Origin: JAYOFM01 sp038117225
Lineage (GTDB): Bacteria > Pseudomonadota > Alphaproteobacteria > Rhodospirillales > Casp-alpha2
NCBI GenBank assembly: GCA_038117225.1
Contig: JAYOFM010000060.1
Location: forward strand, 1-22,736
Length of the DNA: 22,736 nucleotides
Direction: 5' to 3'
Below are positions 15,224 to 22,392 of this stretch, one piece after another (positions within the stretch are counted from its first letter, which is position 1; each line of letters begins with the position of its first letter). Both the position numbers and the translations under genes were made by a program. Under the pieces are notes generated by a model, which was not told the DNA's origin, made no database searches, and saw only the letters and a list, made by a program, of their open reading frames with translations.

Positions 15224-15233
15224 TGTATACCAA
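15223..15233. promoter_or_regulatory. TTGTATACCAA operator-like site B
   Basis: Palindromic core GTATAC between the small-subunit gene (132 bases away) and coxG (74 bases away). On the minus strand it reads TTTGGTATACAAT, where TG-G-TATACA could act as an extended -10 box, so a protein bound here would block leftward transcription. The half-sites resemble the TTGGTATACCAA consensus known for UxuR-type GntR regulators. It shares TTGTATAC with site A at 5935. Confidence 0.45.
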
Positions 15234-15307
15234 ATGGATCGCGCGGCGCATCCTAGCACGCGAGCCCGCCCGGAAAGCAAACACGGAAGGCGAACCTAGG
15301 ACATGGC

Positions 15308-15895
15308 ATGGAACTGAGTGACGAAGTCAAGATCGCGGCCCCTCGCGAAGCCGTCTACGCGGCCCTCAATGACCCAGCGGTGCTAAAACGCTGCATTCCC
15401 GGTTGCGAGACCCTGGAACGGCTGTCCGATAATGAGCTTGAGGGCACGGTGCAGGTCAAGGTCGGACCGGTGCGCGCCAAGTTCAAGGGGCATGTGACGT
15501 TATCGGACTTCGACCCGCCGGCCAGCTACACCTTGACCGGCGAGGGCAAGGGCGGCGCCGCCGGCGTCGCCAAGGGCAGCGCCAGGGTTAGCCTCACCGA
15601 GGACGGCGCCGGAACGTTGTTGCGCTATGATGTGTCGGCGGATGTTGGCGGCAAGCTGGCGCAGCTGGGCGGCCGTCTGATCGAAAGCACCTCGAAGAAG
15701 CTCGCCGGTGAATTCTTCCAGAGCCTGGAAGGCGCCATGGCCGACGTGGCGGCCGGCGGTGCCGTCGCCGCCCAGTCGGCGCCGGAACCGGCGGGCGCCC
15801 ATGCATTCGGTGACGGTGATCGCAGTTGGCTCGGCGTCGGCATCGGCGCCGGGTTTATTTTGCTCATCCTCGCCTGGTTTCACTTCGGCAGATAA
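15308..15895 (+). CDS. coxG: CoxG family protein (SRPBCC fold) with C-terminal membrane anchor, 195 aa
   Basis: CoxG-type proteins accompany molybdenum CO dehydrogenase-like enzymes and are thought to dock them to the membrane or to carry a hydrophobic ligand. The SRPBCC/START-like domain covers about 1-148. It begins MELSDEVKIAAPREAVYAAL, with the conserved CIPGCETLE (29-37) and the EGTVQVKVGPVRAKFKG strand pair. A Pro/Ala linker (150-170) leads to one membrane helix (174-193, WLGVGIGAGFILLILAW) near the C-terminus, which fits anchoring at the inner membrane. AGGA lies 6 bases before the ATG. It is divergent from the S-M-L operon across a 216-base region with the operator-like sites. Confidence 0.9.
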   Translation: MELSDEVKIAAPREAVYAALNDPAVLKRCIPGCETLERLSDNELEGTVQVKVGPVRAKFKGHVTLSDFDPPASYTLTGEGKGGAAGVAKGSARVSLTEDGAGTLLRYDVSADVGGKLAQLGGRLIESTSKKLAGEFFQSLEGAMADVAAGGAVAAQSAPEPAGAHAFGDGDRSWLGVGIGAGFILLILAWFHFGR

Positions 15896-15922
15896 CATCG
15901 TTGGCATAGGGAATAAATTATC

Positions 15923-16843
15923 ATGAATGATACGCAAGGTTACGGCAGCGGTGGTCAGGGCTATCGCGATGGCACTTACATGCCGGCATCGGAACTGGCC
16001 ATCCCGGTCACCGACATGGCGTTTCAACTGGGCGACATGTGCTACGACGCCGTTCACGTGTTGAATGGAAAGTTTTTCCGCCTCAACGATCATCTCGACC
16101 GTTGGGAGAACTCGATCGCCGAACGGCGCTACGACTCGCTCGATCTCGATCGTGACGGGGTCGCGCGCATGCTCAACGGCATCGTTGCGCGCGGTAAACT
16201 GCGCGATGCCATGGTCACCTGGGTGGCGACGCGGGGCAGTCCGTCATCGGGGCTCAAGGATTTGCGCACCTGTAAGAACCGCATCCTTGCCTGGGCCATG
16301 CCTTATTATGGTGCCGTCACAGATGACGAAATGGAAAACGGCTTCGACATCATCATCGCCCAGACCATCCGCATTCCACCGGAATCCGTCGATCCGACGG
16401 TGAAAAATTTCGGTCGTCTGGATTTCGTCCGTTCGCTGCTGGAAGCCTACGACCGGGACGCCAAGTACGCGGTACTGCTGGACCGCGAGGACAATGTCAC
16501 CGAGGGCCGAGGCTGGAACATCTTCGCGCTCAAGGGCGGCGTCCTGGTGTCGCCGGATCGCGGCGTGCTCGAAGGCATCACCCGGCGCACGGTGGTGGAA
16601 CTGGCCGACGCCATGAATATCGAGGCCAAACTAGCGAAGATTTCCGCCGATGAACTGCGCGGCGCCGACGAGGTGTTCATCACTTCATCGGCCGGCGGCA
16701 TCATGCCGGTCAACCGCATCGACGGGAAGCCCATCGGCGACGGCCAGCCCGGCCCGGTGACGCAGCGCATGAAGGAGATGTACATGGCCCTGCACGACGA
16801 CCCGGCCTATACCACGCCGGTCGATTACGACGATCTCGGGTGA
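15923..16843 (+). CDS. PLP-dependent class IV aminotransferase (branched-chain / D-amino acid type), 306 aa
   Basis: Fold-type IV transaminase. The Schiff-base lysine is K161 in TVKNFGRLDF, the phosphate and cofactor contacts are VTEGRGWNIF (192-201), GVLEGITRR (214-222) and TSSAGGIMPV (254-263), and LGDMCYDAV (37-45) forms the early active-site loop. The family includes BCAT, D-alanine transaminase, aminodeoxychorismate lyase and R-selective omega-transaminases; the sequence alone does not decide stereochemistry. The start at 15923 has AGGGA about 12 bases upstream. It is 27 bases after coxG on the same strand and probably co-transcribed, which would place it in the catabolic block. Role there is inference. 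Confidence 0.88.
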   Translation: MNDTQGYGSGGQGYRDGTYMPASELAIPVTDMAFQLGDMCYDAVHVLNGKFFRLNDHLDRWENSIAERRYDSLDLDRDGVARMLNGIVARGKLRDAMVTWVATRGSPSSGLKDLRTCKNRILAWAMPYYGAVTDDEMENGFDIIIAQTIRIPPESVDPTVKNFGRLDFVRSLLEAYDRDAKYAVLLDREDNVTEGRGWNIFALKGGVLVSPDRGVLEGITRRTVVELADAMNIEAKLAKISADELRGADEVFITSSAGGIMPVNRIDGKPIGDGQPGPVTQRMKEMYMALHDDPAYTTPVDYDDLG

Positions 16844-16852
16844 ATTTCGGCT

Positions 16853-16877
16853 GAACATTACTGATTGTTAATGCGTC
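16853..16877 (+). promoter_or_regulatory. Putative degP promoter / response regulator repeat
   Basis: Two readings overlap here. GAAC (16853-16856) with CGTC (16874-16877) after 17 bases resembles an ECF-sigma promoter, a class that often drives degP. Alternatively GANNNTTANT occurs twice at a 10-base step (16853-16862 and 16863-16872), the tandem-repeat layout bound by OmpR-family regulators such as the one encoded downstream. Both are suggestions from short matches. Confidence 0.3.
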
Positions 16878-16910
16878 GGCCATGAAGCCGTAAGGTCGGC
16901 GGCGATAGAA

Positions 16911-16955
16911 CGTTCTCCATGCTCGCGCGATAAGCGCTCGGGAAACAGGAGAACG
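16911..16955 (+). promoter_or_regulatory. degP leader hairpin that masks the ribosome binding site
   Basis: CGTTCTCC (16911-16918) is perfectly complementary to GGAGAACG (16948-16955). The second arm contains the GGAGA ribosome binding site and ends three bases before the degP ATG at 16959. The enclosed 29 bases can form an inner GCGC-GATAA-GCGC hairpin (16925-16937). The pairing is visible; temperature-dependent opening is a hypothesis. The first arm also lies in the self-palindrome AGAACGTTCT (16908-16917), which could compete. Confidence 0.45.
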
Positions 16956-16958
16956 ACC

Positions 16959-18542
16959 ATGAGATCTAATACCCCCACGACCCGAAAATCGCGGCGATTG
17001 CGGCTTGCCGCCGCCGTGGTCGCCGGTGCCCTGGCCCTCGGCGCCGGTACGGCGTTGACCACCGGCACGCTGACCGCCGGCACCCCATCGATTCCGGCGG
17101 CGATGCCGGCCGCCGCCATGCAATCGCTGCCTAAGAGCTTCGCCGACGTGGTCGAGCGCGTCGGTCCCGCCGTCGTCAACATCCGCACCGAAGGCCGGGC
17201 CGGCCCCAGCCTCGTCGGCCAGCGACACATGAAGCGTGATGGTCATGATGAGCGTGGCCATGATGAGCGTGGAGAGGACGACGACCACCACGAGTATGGC
17301 CCGCGCGGCGACATGCGCGACTTCATGCGCCGTTTCTTCGGCGATGACTTTCACGGGCGCGGACGCAACGACGATCATATGCGGCGCGTTGAAGGCGCCG
17401 GTTCCGGTTTCATCGTCGACAAGGCCGGTTATGTTGTCACCAACAATCACGTTGTCCGCAAGGCCGAGAAAATCACCGTCACGCTGCAGGACGGTCGCGA
17501 GTTCGCGGCCAAGCTGGTCGGTCGCGATGCCAAGACCGACCTGGCGCTGCTAAAGGTCGAGGCCGGCGAGGCACTGCCCTTCGTCGCCTTTGCCAAGGAC
17601 GAGAAGGTTCGGGTCGGTGACTGGGTGGTCACCGTCGGCAATCCGTTTGGGCTCGGCCATACGGTGACGGCGGGCATCGTCTCGGCGCGCGGCCGCCACA
17701 TCGGCTCCGGCCCCTATGACGACTACCTGCAGATCGACGCCGCCATCAACCGGGGTAATTCCGGTGGTCCGGCGTTCAATCTCGCCGGCGACGTGGTCGG
17801 TGTGAATACCGCTATCTTCTCGCCGCACGGCGGTAACGTCGGCATCGGCTTCGCCATTCCGGCATCCATGGCCGGCGAGGTGATCGAGGATCTGAAAACC
17901 ACGGGCCGGGTCGAACGTGGCTGGCTTGGCGTGCAAATCCAGCGGGTGACGCCGGATATCGCCGACGGCCTCGGGCTCAAGAAGCCGGAAGGCGCGTTGG
18001 TTGCCGACGTGGTCGCTGGCGGCCCCGCCGCCGCCGCCGGTTTGAGGTCGGGCGACGTGATCCTTGAGGTCGACGGCAAACACGTTCGCCGCATGCGTGA
18101 TCTGCCGCGCCTGATCGCCGGCATCGATGCCGGCAAGTCGGCCAAGCTGGAAATCTGGCGTGACGGCGACGAGCGCGACATCTCGGTCAACATCGGCGAT
18201 ATGCCGCGCGACGAGGCCGCCGCCGTGGACGGTGGTAAGGACGAGGGAGTCATCGGCATGACCGTCGCCACCTTGGATGATGCCGCGCGCAAGGCCTTCG
18301 GTCTCGCCGACGATCTTGAAGGCGTCATCGTCACCGACGTGAAACCCGGTGGCGCGGCGGCCGACAAGGGTATCCGCAAGGGTGATGTGATCGTCGCCGT
18401 CGGCGGTAAGAGGGTCGCCTCCGCCGACGACGTGGCCCGTCATGTGGACGCGGCGAAGCGTGACAAACGCCGCTCGGTCCTGTTCCAGGTCCGGCGCGGC
18501 GAAGCCAGCCGCTTCGTCGCGGTGCCTCTGAAGGCGGCCTGA
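16959..18542 (+). CDS. degP: Do/DegP (HtrA) family periplasmic serine protease, 527 aa
   Basis: Periplasmic protease-chaperone that degrades misfolded envelope proteins. A basic N-terminus and hydrophobic stretch (about 14-35) form a signal peptide or anchor. The trypsin-like domain has the full triad: H164 (TNNHVV), D194 (TDLALL) and S268 (GNSGGP). Two PDZ domains follow (about 320-410 and 430-520), each with a GL/GV-type carboxylate-binding loop region. The LA-loop region (about 85-140) is unusually charged, with His/Asp/Glu/Arg-rich sequence and a tandem GHDER GHDER. AGGAGA is 6 bases before the ATG but can be masked by a leader hairpin. It heads the block that continues with a response regulator, a deacylase and a kinase. 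Confidence 0.95.
   Translation: MRSNTPTTRKSRRLRLAAAVVAGALALGAGTALTTGTLTAGTPSIPAAMPAAAMQSLPKSFADVVERVGPAVVNIRTEGRAGPSLVGQRHMKRDGHDERGHDERGEDDDHHEYGPRGDMRDFMRRFFGDDFHGRGRNDDHMRRVEGAGSGFIVDKAGYVVTNNHVVRKAEKITVTLQDGREFAAKLVGRDAKTDLALLKVEAGEALPFVAFAKDEKVRVGDWVVTVGNPFGLGHTVTAGIVSARGRHIGSGPYDDYLQIDAAINRGNSGGPAFNLAGDVVGVNTAIFSPHGGNVGIGFAIPASMAGEVIEDLKTTGRVERGWLGVQIQRVTPDIADGLGLKKPEGALVADVVAGGPAAAAGLRSGDVILEVDGKHVRRMRDLPRLIAGIDAGKSAKLEIWRDGDERDISVNIGDMPRDEAAAVDGGKDEGVIGMTVATLDDAARKAFGLADDLEGVIVTDVKPGGAAADKGIRKGDVIVAVGGKRVASADDVARHVDAAKRDKRRSVLFQVRRGEASRFVAVPLKAA
17244..17272 (+). repeat. Tandem 15-base repeat inside degP
   Basis: CATGATGAGCGTGG occurs twice in a row at a 15-base step (17244-17257 and 17259-17272) and encodes the duplicated HDERG of the protease loop. 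This is a simple in-frame duplication that lengthens a charged surface loop. Confidence 0.7.
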
Positions 18543-18563
18543 TCACGCGCGACGGTTGGGAAT

Positions 18564-18662
18564 CGGGCGGGGCGCCGCGCAAGCAAGCCCCGCCCGAGCC
18601 GTTTCAGGACCGCGCCAAAAGCGCCGAGGACGGTCCGCGCCGCAAGGGGGTTTCACGGCGCG
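18564..18662 (+). other. Cluster of three hairpins between degP and the response regulator
   Basis: Three inverted repeats are packed into the 151-base gap. CGGGCGGGGC (18564-18573) pairs with GCCCCGCCCG (18587-18596). GGACCG (18607-18612) pairs with CGGTCC (18631-18636). CGCGCCG (18636-18642) pairs with CGGCGCG (18656-18662). None has a T tract, so they are not classic terminators. They could protect the degP mRNA end or separate degP expression from the downstream genes. Confidence 0.45.
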
Positions 18663-18693
18663 CCAATTCGCCGCAAATTAGAGGAGGTTGAGC

Positions 18694-19404
18694 ATGAACC
18701 CTTTAGGGCAAGGCGAGCGACTGGTGCGTATTCTGATCATTGAGGACGACGGCGAGGCGGCGACCTACATGGCCCGGGGCCTCGGCGAGTCCGGCCATGT
18801 GGTCGACCGTGCCGCCGATGGCGAGCAGGGGCTGGACATGGCGACGGATGGCCGCTTCGACGTTTTGGTGGTCGACCGCATGCTGCCCAAGCTGGACGGC
18901 CTGACCTTGGTCGAACGCCTGCGTGCGGAGGATGACAAGACGCCGGTGCTGTTCTTGAGCGCGCTCGGCAAGGTCGATGACCGGGTCAAGGGACTGAAGG
19001 CCGGCGGCGACGATTATCTCGTCAAGCCGTTCGCCTTCGCCGAATTACTGGCCCGCCTTGAGGCGCTCGTGCGTCGGCATCAGCCGGAAGCCGTGGCGAC
19101 CCAACTGCGGGTCGGCGATCTGGATGTCGACCTGCTGGCACGCACGGTCAGCCGCGCCGGTCAGGACATACAGTTGCAGCCGCGCGAGTTCAGGCTGCTT
19201 GAGTATCTGATGCGCAATGCCGGTCAGGTGGTCACCCGCACCATGTTGTTGGAAAATGTCTGGGACTATCATTTCGACCCGCAGACGAATGTGATCGACG
19301 TGCACATCAGCCGATTGCGGGCGAAGATCGACAAGGGTTTCGCGGCGCCGCTGCTGGAAACCGTGCGCGGCGCCGGCTACCGCATTCGTGAACCCGATCA
19401 ATAA
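18694..19404 (+). CDS. OmpR/PhoB-family response regulator, 236 aa
   Basis: DNA-binding response regulator of a two-component system. The receiver domain (about 12-125) has the acidic pocket IIEDD (15-19), phospho-acceptor Asp61 in VVDRMLP, the switch Ser89 in FLSALG and Lys111 in LVKPF. The C-terminal winged helix (about 134-232) has the usual LQPREFRLLEYL and THIS-like DVHISRLRAKID recognition region. The start at 18694 has GAGGAGG 6 bases upstream. It is followed after 15 bases by the deacylase gene, and its kinase partner is the next gene but one. It probably activates the degP block and its own operon, as is common for this class; that is inference. Confidence 0.94.
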   Translation: MNPLGQGERLVRILIIEDDGEAATYMARGLGESGHVVDRAADGEQGLDMATDGRFDVLVVDRMLPKLDGLTLVERLRAEDDKTPVLFLSALGKVDDRVKGLKAGGDDYLVKPFAFAELLARLEALVRRHQPEAVATQLRVGDLDVDLLARTVSRAGQDIQLQPREFRLLEYLMRNAGQVVTRTMLLENVWDYHFDPQTNVIDVHISRLRAKIDKGFAAPLLETVRGAGYRIREPDQ

Positions 19405-19419
19405 TACTTGAGGGCAAAT

Positions 19420-20877
19420 ATGACCGGCGCTGAGAAAACCTGTGATCTTCTCCTCCGTGGTGGCCGAGTCATCGACGGCACCGGTGGCCCCTCCATCGAT
19501 GCCGATGTCGCCATCAGCGGTGATCGGATCGCCGCCGTCGGTGATCTCGCCGCATGGAGCGCCACCGAGACGATGGACGTTTCCGGCCGCGTTGTCGCCC
19601 CCGGGTTCATCGACGTCCATACCCATGACGACCGGCTGGTGCTCGACACACCGGGCATGGCGCCGAAGATTAGCCAGGGCGTCACCTCAGTGGTGGTCGG
19701 CAACTGCGGCGTCAGCCTGTCACCTTTGGCGCCGACGGAAGACCCGCCGGCGCCGATGACCCTGATCGGTACCAAGGAAGACTATCGCTTCGCCAGCTTC
19801 GCGGATTACGCCGGCGCGCTCGACGCGGCACCCGCCGCCGTCAACGTTGCGCCGCTGATCGGCCATTCGACGCTTCGGGTGGCGACCATGGATGCCCTTG
19901 ATCGGCCAGCGACGACGGTGGAGATCGACGCCATGGCGGTGCTGCTCGATCAGTCCCTGGCCGACGGCGGTATCGGCCTGTCGACGGGACTGGCCTATCC
20001 GACGGCCATCGCCGCGCCGACCGACGAGGTGGTGGCGCTTGCCGACCGGTTGAAGGGGCGTGGCGCCATCTACACCACCCATATGCGCGATGAAGCCGAA
20101 CACGTGGTCGCCTCGATCGATGAAACAGTGGAGATCGGCTTGCGCGCCGGCGTCGCCGTGGTCATTTCGCATCACAAATGTGCCGGCAAGGCCAATTGGG
20201 GTAAAAGCCTGGAAACCCTGCCGCGTATCAAGGCGGCGCAGGAAAAGCTATCGCTTGCCTTCGACGTCTACCCTTACACGGCGAGTTCGACGGCGCTGTT
20301 GCGGCACTTCGTCGAACGCGCCGAACGGGTCACCGTCACCTGGTCGACGCCGCACCCGGCGATGGCCGGTCGCGACTTCCGGTCCATTGTCGATGAATGG
20401 GGCGTCGACGTGAATACTGCCGTCGAACGGCTCAGCCCCGCCGGCGCCCTCTATCACCAGATGGACGAGGCCGATCTACAGCGCATCATGGCGACGCCCG
20501 GCGCGATGATCGGCTCCGACGGGTTGCCGCATGACGCTTTTCCGCATCCGCGCCTTTGGGGCACCTTCCCGCGCGTGCTCGGCCATTACAGCCGCGATCT
20601 CGGGTTGTTTCCGTTGGAGGACGCGGTGAATCGCATGACCGGCCGCTCGGCGGCGGTGTTCGGCTTGACCGACCGGGGCGTGGTGCGCGCCCGCGCCTTC
20701 GCCGATCTGGTGGTCTTCGACGCCGCCACCATCATCGATCGCGCCACCTTCGAGACGCCGACCGAGGCCGCAGCCGGCATCGACCTGGTGATGGTCAACG
20801 GCGGCGTTACCTGGCGGGACGGCGCGTGGAACGGTGCCCGGCCCGGTCGCCGCCTCATCCGCGAGGCGCCGGCGTGA
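19420..20877 (+). CDS. N-acyl-D-amino-acid deacylase (D-aminoacylase), 485 aa
   Basis: Zinc amidohydrolase that removes the acyl group from N-acyl-D-amino acids. Metal ligands known from the Alcaligenes enzyme are all present at nearly the same numbers: H67 and H69 (DVHTHDD), the bridging Cys96 (GNCGVS), H221 (TTHMRDE), H251 (ISHHK) and Asp367 (GSDGLP). The N-terminal small beta domain (DLLLRGGRVIDGTG) and C-terminal RAFADLVVFD strand are typical of the superfamily. No signal peptide is seen, so it should act in the cytoplasm. The start at 19420 has GAGGG about 5 bases upstream. It lies between the response regulator and the sensor kinase and overlaps the kinase start by four bases, an unusual position for an enzyme gene. 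Confidence 0.92.
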   Translation: MTGAEKTCDLLLRGGRVIDGTGGPSIDADVAISGDRIAAVGDLAAWSATETMDVSGRVVAPGFIDVHTHDDRLVLDTPGMAPKISQGVTSVVVGNCGVSLSPLAPTEDPPAPMTLIGTKEDYRFASFADYAGALDAAPAAVNVAPLIGHSTLRVATMDALDRPATTVEIDAMAVLLDQSLADGGIGLSTGLAYPTAIAAPTDEVVALADRLKGRGAIYTTHMRDEAEHVVASIDETVEIGLRAGVAVVISHHKCAGKANWGKSLETLPRIKAAQEKLSLAFDVYPYTASSTALLRHFVERAERVTVTWSTPHPAMAGRDFRSIVDEWGVDVNTAVERLSPAGALYHQMDEADLQRIMATPGAMIGSDGLPHDAFPHPRLWGTFPRVLGHYSRDLGLFPLEDAVNRMTGRSAAVFGLTDRGVVRARAFADLVVFDAATIIDRATFETPTEAAAGIDLVMVNGGVTWRDGAWNGARPGRRLIREAPA

Positions 20878-22331
20878 GCCGACGACCGCCCCCGCTCGAT
20901 ACCGTCCCGTCCACGCCGCCGGCGCCGCCAACGGCACGCCGCGTTCTACGCTCGTCCACCTTTCGGCTGGCACTGATCTACGCCGCGCTGTTCGGCGCCT
21001 CGGCGGCGGCCATCCTCGGCTTCGTCTATTGGAACACGGCGGTGTTCGTCGCCAAGCAGACCGATGAGACCATTCAGATCGAGATTACCGGTCTCGCCGA
21101 ACGGTATGGCGAGGAAGGTATTCGCGGACTTCGGCGCATCATCGAGGCGCGCAGCAAGGATCAACGCAAGAGCCTCTATCTGCTGACCTTGCCGAATCGC
21201 CGTCCCATGGCCGGCAATCTGGACAGTTGGCCGGATGCCGCCAGCAACGCCGTCAGCGAGGCGACCAGCGACACCGCCGGCTGGATGGAATTCACCTACC
21301 GCCGTCCGGTCGGCGACCATATCGCCACCCACCACGCCCGGGCGCGCTACTTCCGGCTGGTCGGCGGCTTTAATCTGTTGGTCGGTCACGACGTGCAGGA
21401 TCACGTGGAATTGGAACGCCGGCTCCGGCATTCGATGATCGCCGCCGTGCTGCTAACCCTGGCGCTCGGACTCGGCGGCGGTCTGCTGGTCAGCCGCGCC
21501 TGGCTCGGCCGGCTGGAAACCATCAACCGCGCGGCGGGCGAAATCATCGGCGGCGACCTGACCCGGCGCATCCCAACCGGGACGAGTAACGACGAAGTCG
21601 ACCGTTTGGCCGGCAATCTCAATGACATGCTCGACCGCATAGAACGCCTGATGGCCGGCATGCGTCAGGTTACCGACAACGTCGCCCATGACTTGCGCGG
21701 TCCCTTGAACCGCCTGCGCAGCCGGCTTGAGGTGACGCTGCTGGAAGACCCCGATCAGGCGGCCTATCGGGCGGCGCTGGAGGAAACCGTGGTCGAGGCG
21801 GAAAGCCTGCTCAACGTATTCAACGCGCTGCTGTTGATCGGCGAGGCCGAGGCCGGCATGCCGGCGGCCGAAATGAACCCCGTCGACCTCGCCGAACTGG
21901 TGCGTGACGCGGCGGAACTGTACGAGCCCGTCGCCGCCGATCGCGGCATTGCCTTCGCGTCGTCGCTAGCGGACGGCGCCATCGTCACCGGCAACCGCGA
22001 TCTGTTGTTTCAGGCTCTCGCCAATCTGATCGACAATGCGCTCAAATACACGCCCCGTGGCGGCCGCGTCGGCATCGCCGTGGCGACGGACACAAAGACG
22101 GCCAGCGTCGGCGTCACCGACGACGGCCCCGGTATTCCGGACGCTGATCGTCCCCGCGTACTCGACCGCTTCGTCCGCTTGGAAGCCAGCCGCAACAGCC
22201 CCGGCAGCGGCCTCGGGCTCAGCACCGTTGCCGCCGTCGCCAAGTTGCATCGGGCCGAGTTGACGTTGGAGGATGCGGCGCCCGGGCTCCGCGTCCGCTT
22301 GGCGTTTCCGTTGATTGCACATAACGTCTAG
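20874..22331 (+). CDS. HAMP-domain sensor histidine kinase, 485 aa
   Basis: Membrane sensor kinase paired with the response regulator two genes upstream. The start is a GTG at 20874 that overlaps the deacylase stop (GTGA), with GAGG 7 bases upstream; frames reaching further back are shadows of the deacylase. Order: Pro-rich cytoplasmic N-terminus (1-25), membrane helix (about 31-54), periplasmic sensor region (about 55-185), second helix (187-207), HAMP (about 208-262), the phospho-accepting His272 in NVAHDLRGPLNRLRSRL, and an ATPase domain with N box NLIDNALKYTP (384-394), DDGPGIPD (416-423) and GSGLGLS (444-450). All catalytic motifs are intact. The signal sensed is unknown. Confidence 0.94.
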   Translation: MSRRPPPLDTVPSTPPAPPTARRVLRSSTFRLALIYAALFGASAAAILGFVYWNTAVFVAKQTDETIQIEITGLAERYGEEGIRGLRRIIEARSKDQRKSLYLLTLPNRRPMAGNLDSWPDAASNAVSEATSDTAGWMEFTYRRPVGDHIATHHARARYFRLVGGFNLLVGHDVQDHVELERRLRHSMIAAVLLTLALGLGGGLLVSRAWLGRLETINRAAGEIIGGDLTRRIPTGTSNDEVDRLAGNLNDMLDRIERLMAGMRQVTDNVAHDLRGPLNRLRSRLEVTLLEDPDQAAYRAALEETVVEAESLLNVFNALLLIGEAEAGMPAAEMNPVDLAELVRDAAELYEPVAADRGIAFASSLADGAIVTGNRDLLFQALANLIDNALKYTPRGGRVGIAVATDTKTASVGVTDDGPGIPDADRPRVLDRFVRLEASRNSPGSGLGLSTVAAVAKLHRAELTLEDAAPGLRVRLAFPLIAHNV

Positions 22332-22392
22332 TAAGCGCCGGGGACTAAATTTGCGTAGGCGGCCGCTTTTCAGGATGGAATGGGGAAAGCCA

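Noticed and set aside
11476..15895. Aerobic CO dehydrogenase (true coxMSL)
   Set aside because: The large subunit has PYRGAGR and lacks the AYxCSFR motif with the copper-binding Cys; gene order S-M-L is also that of form II enzymes.
20556..20873. Upstream extension of the kinase by about 106 codons
   Set aside because: This part is a shadow frame within the deacylase; the GTG at 20874 with GAGG upstream and GTGA coupling is the better start.
22336..22376. Terminator after the sensor kinase
   Set aside because: AAGCG and CGCTT with a TTTT can be paired only with a bulge and a long loop; the palindromic GCGGCCGC explains most of the pairing. Too weak to call.
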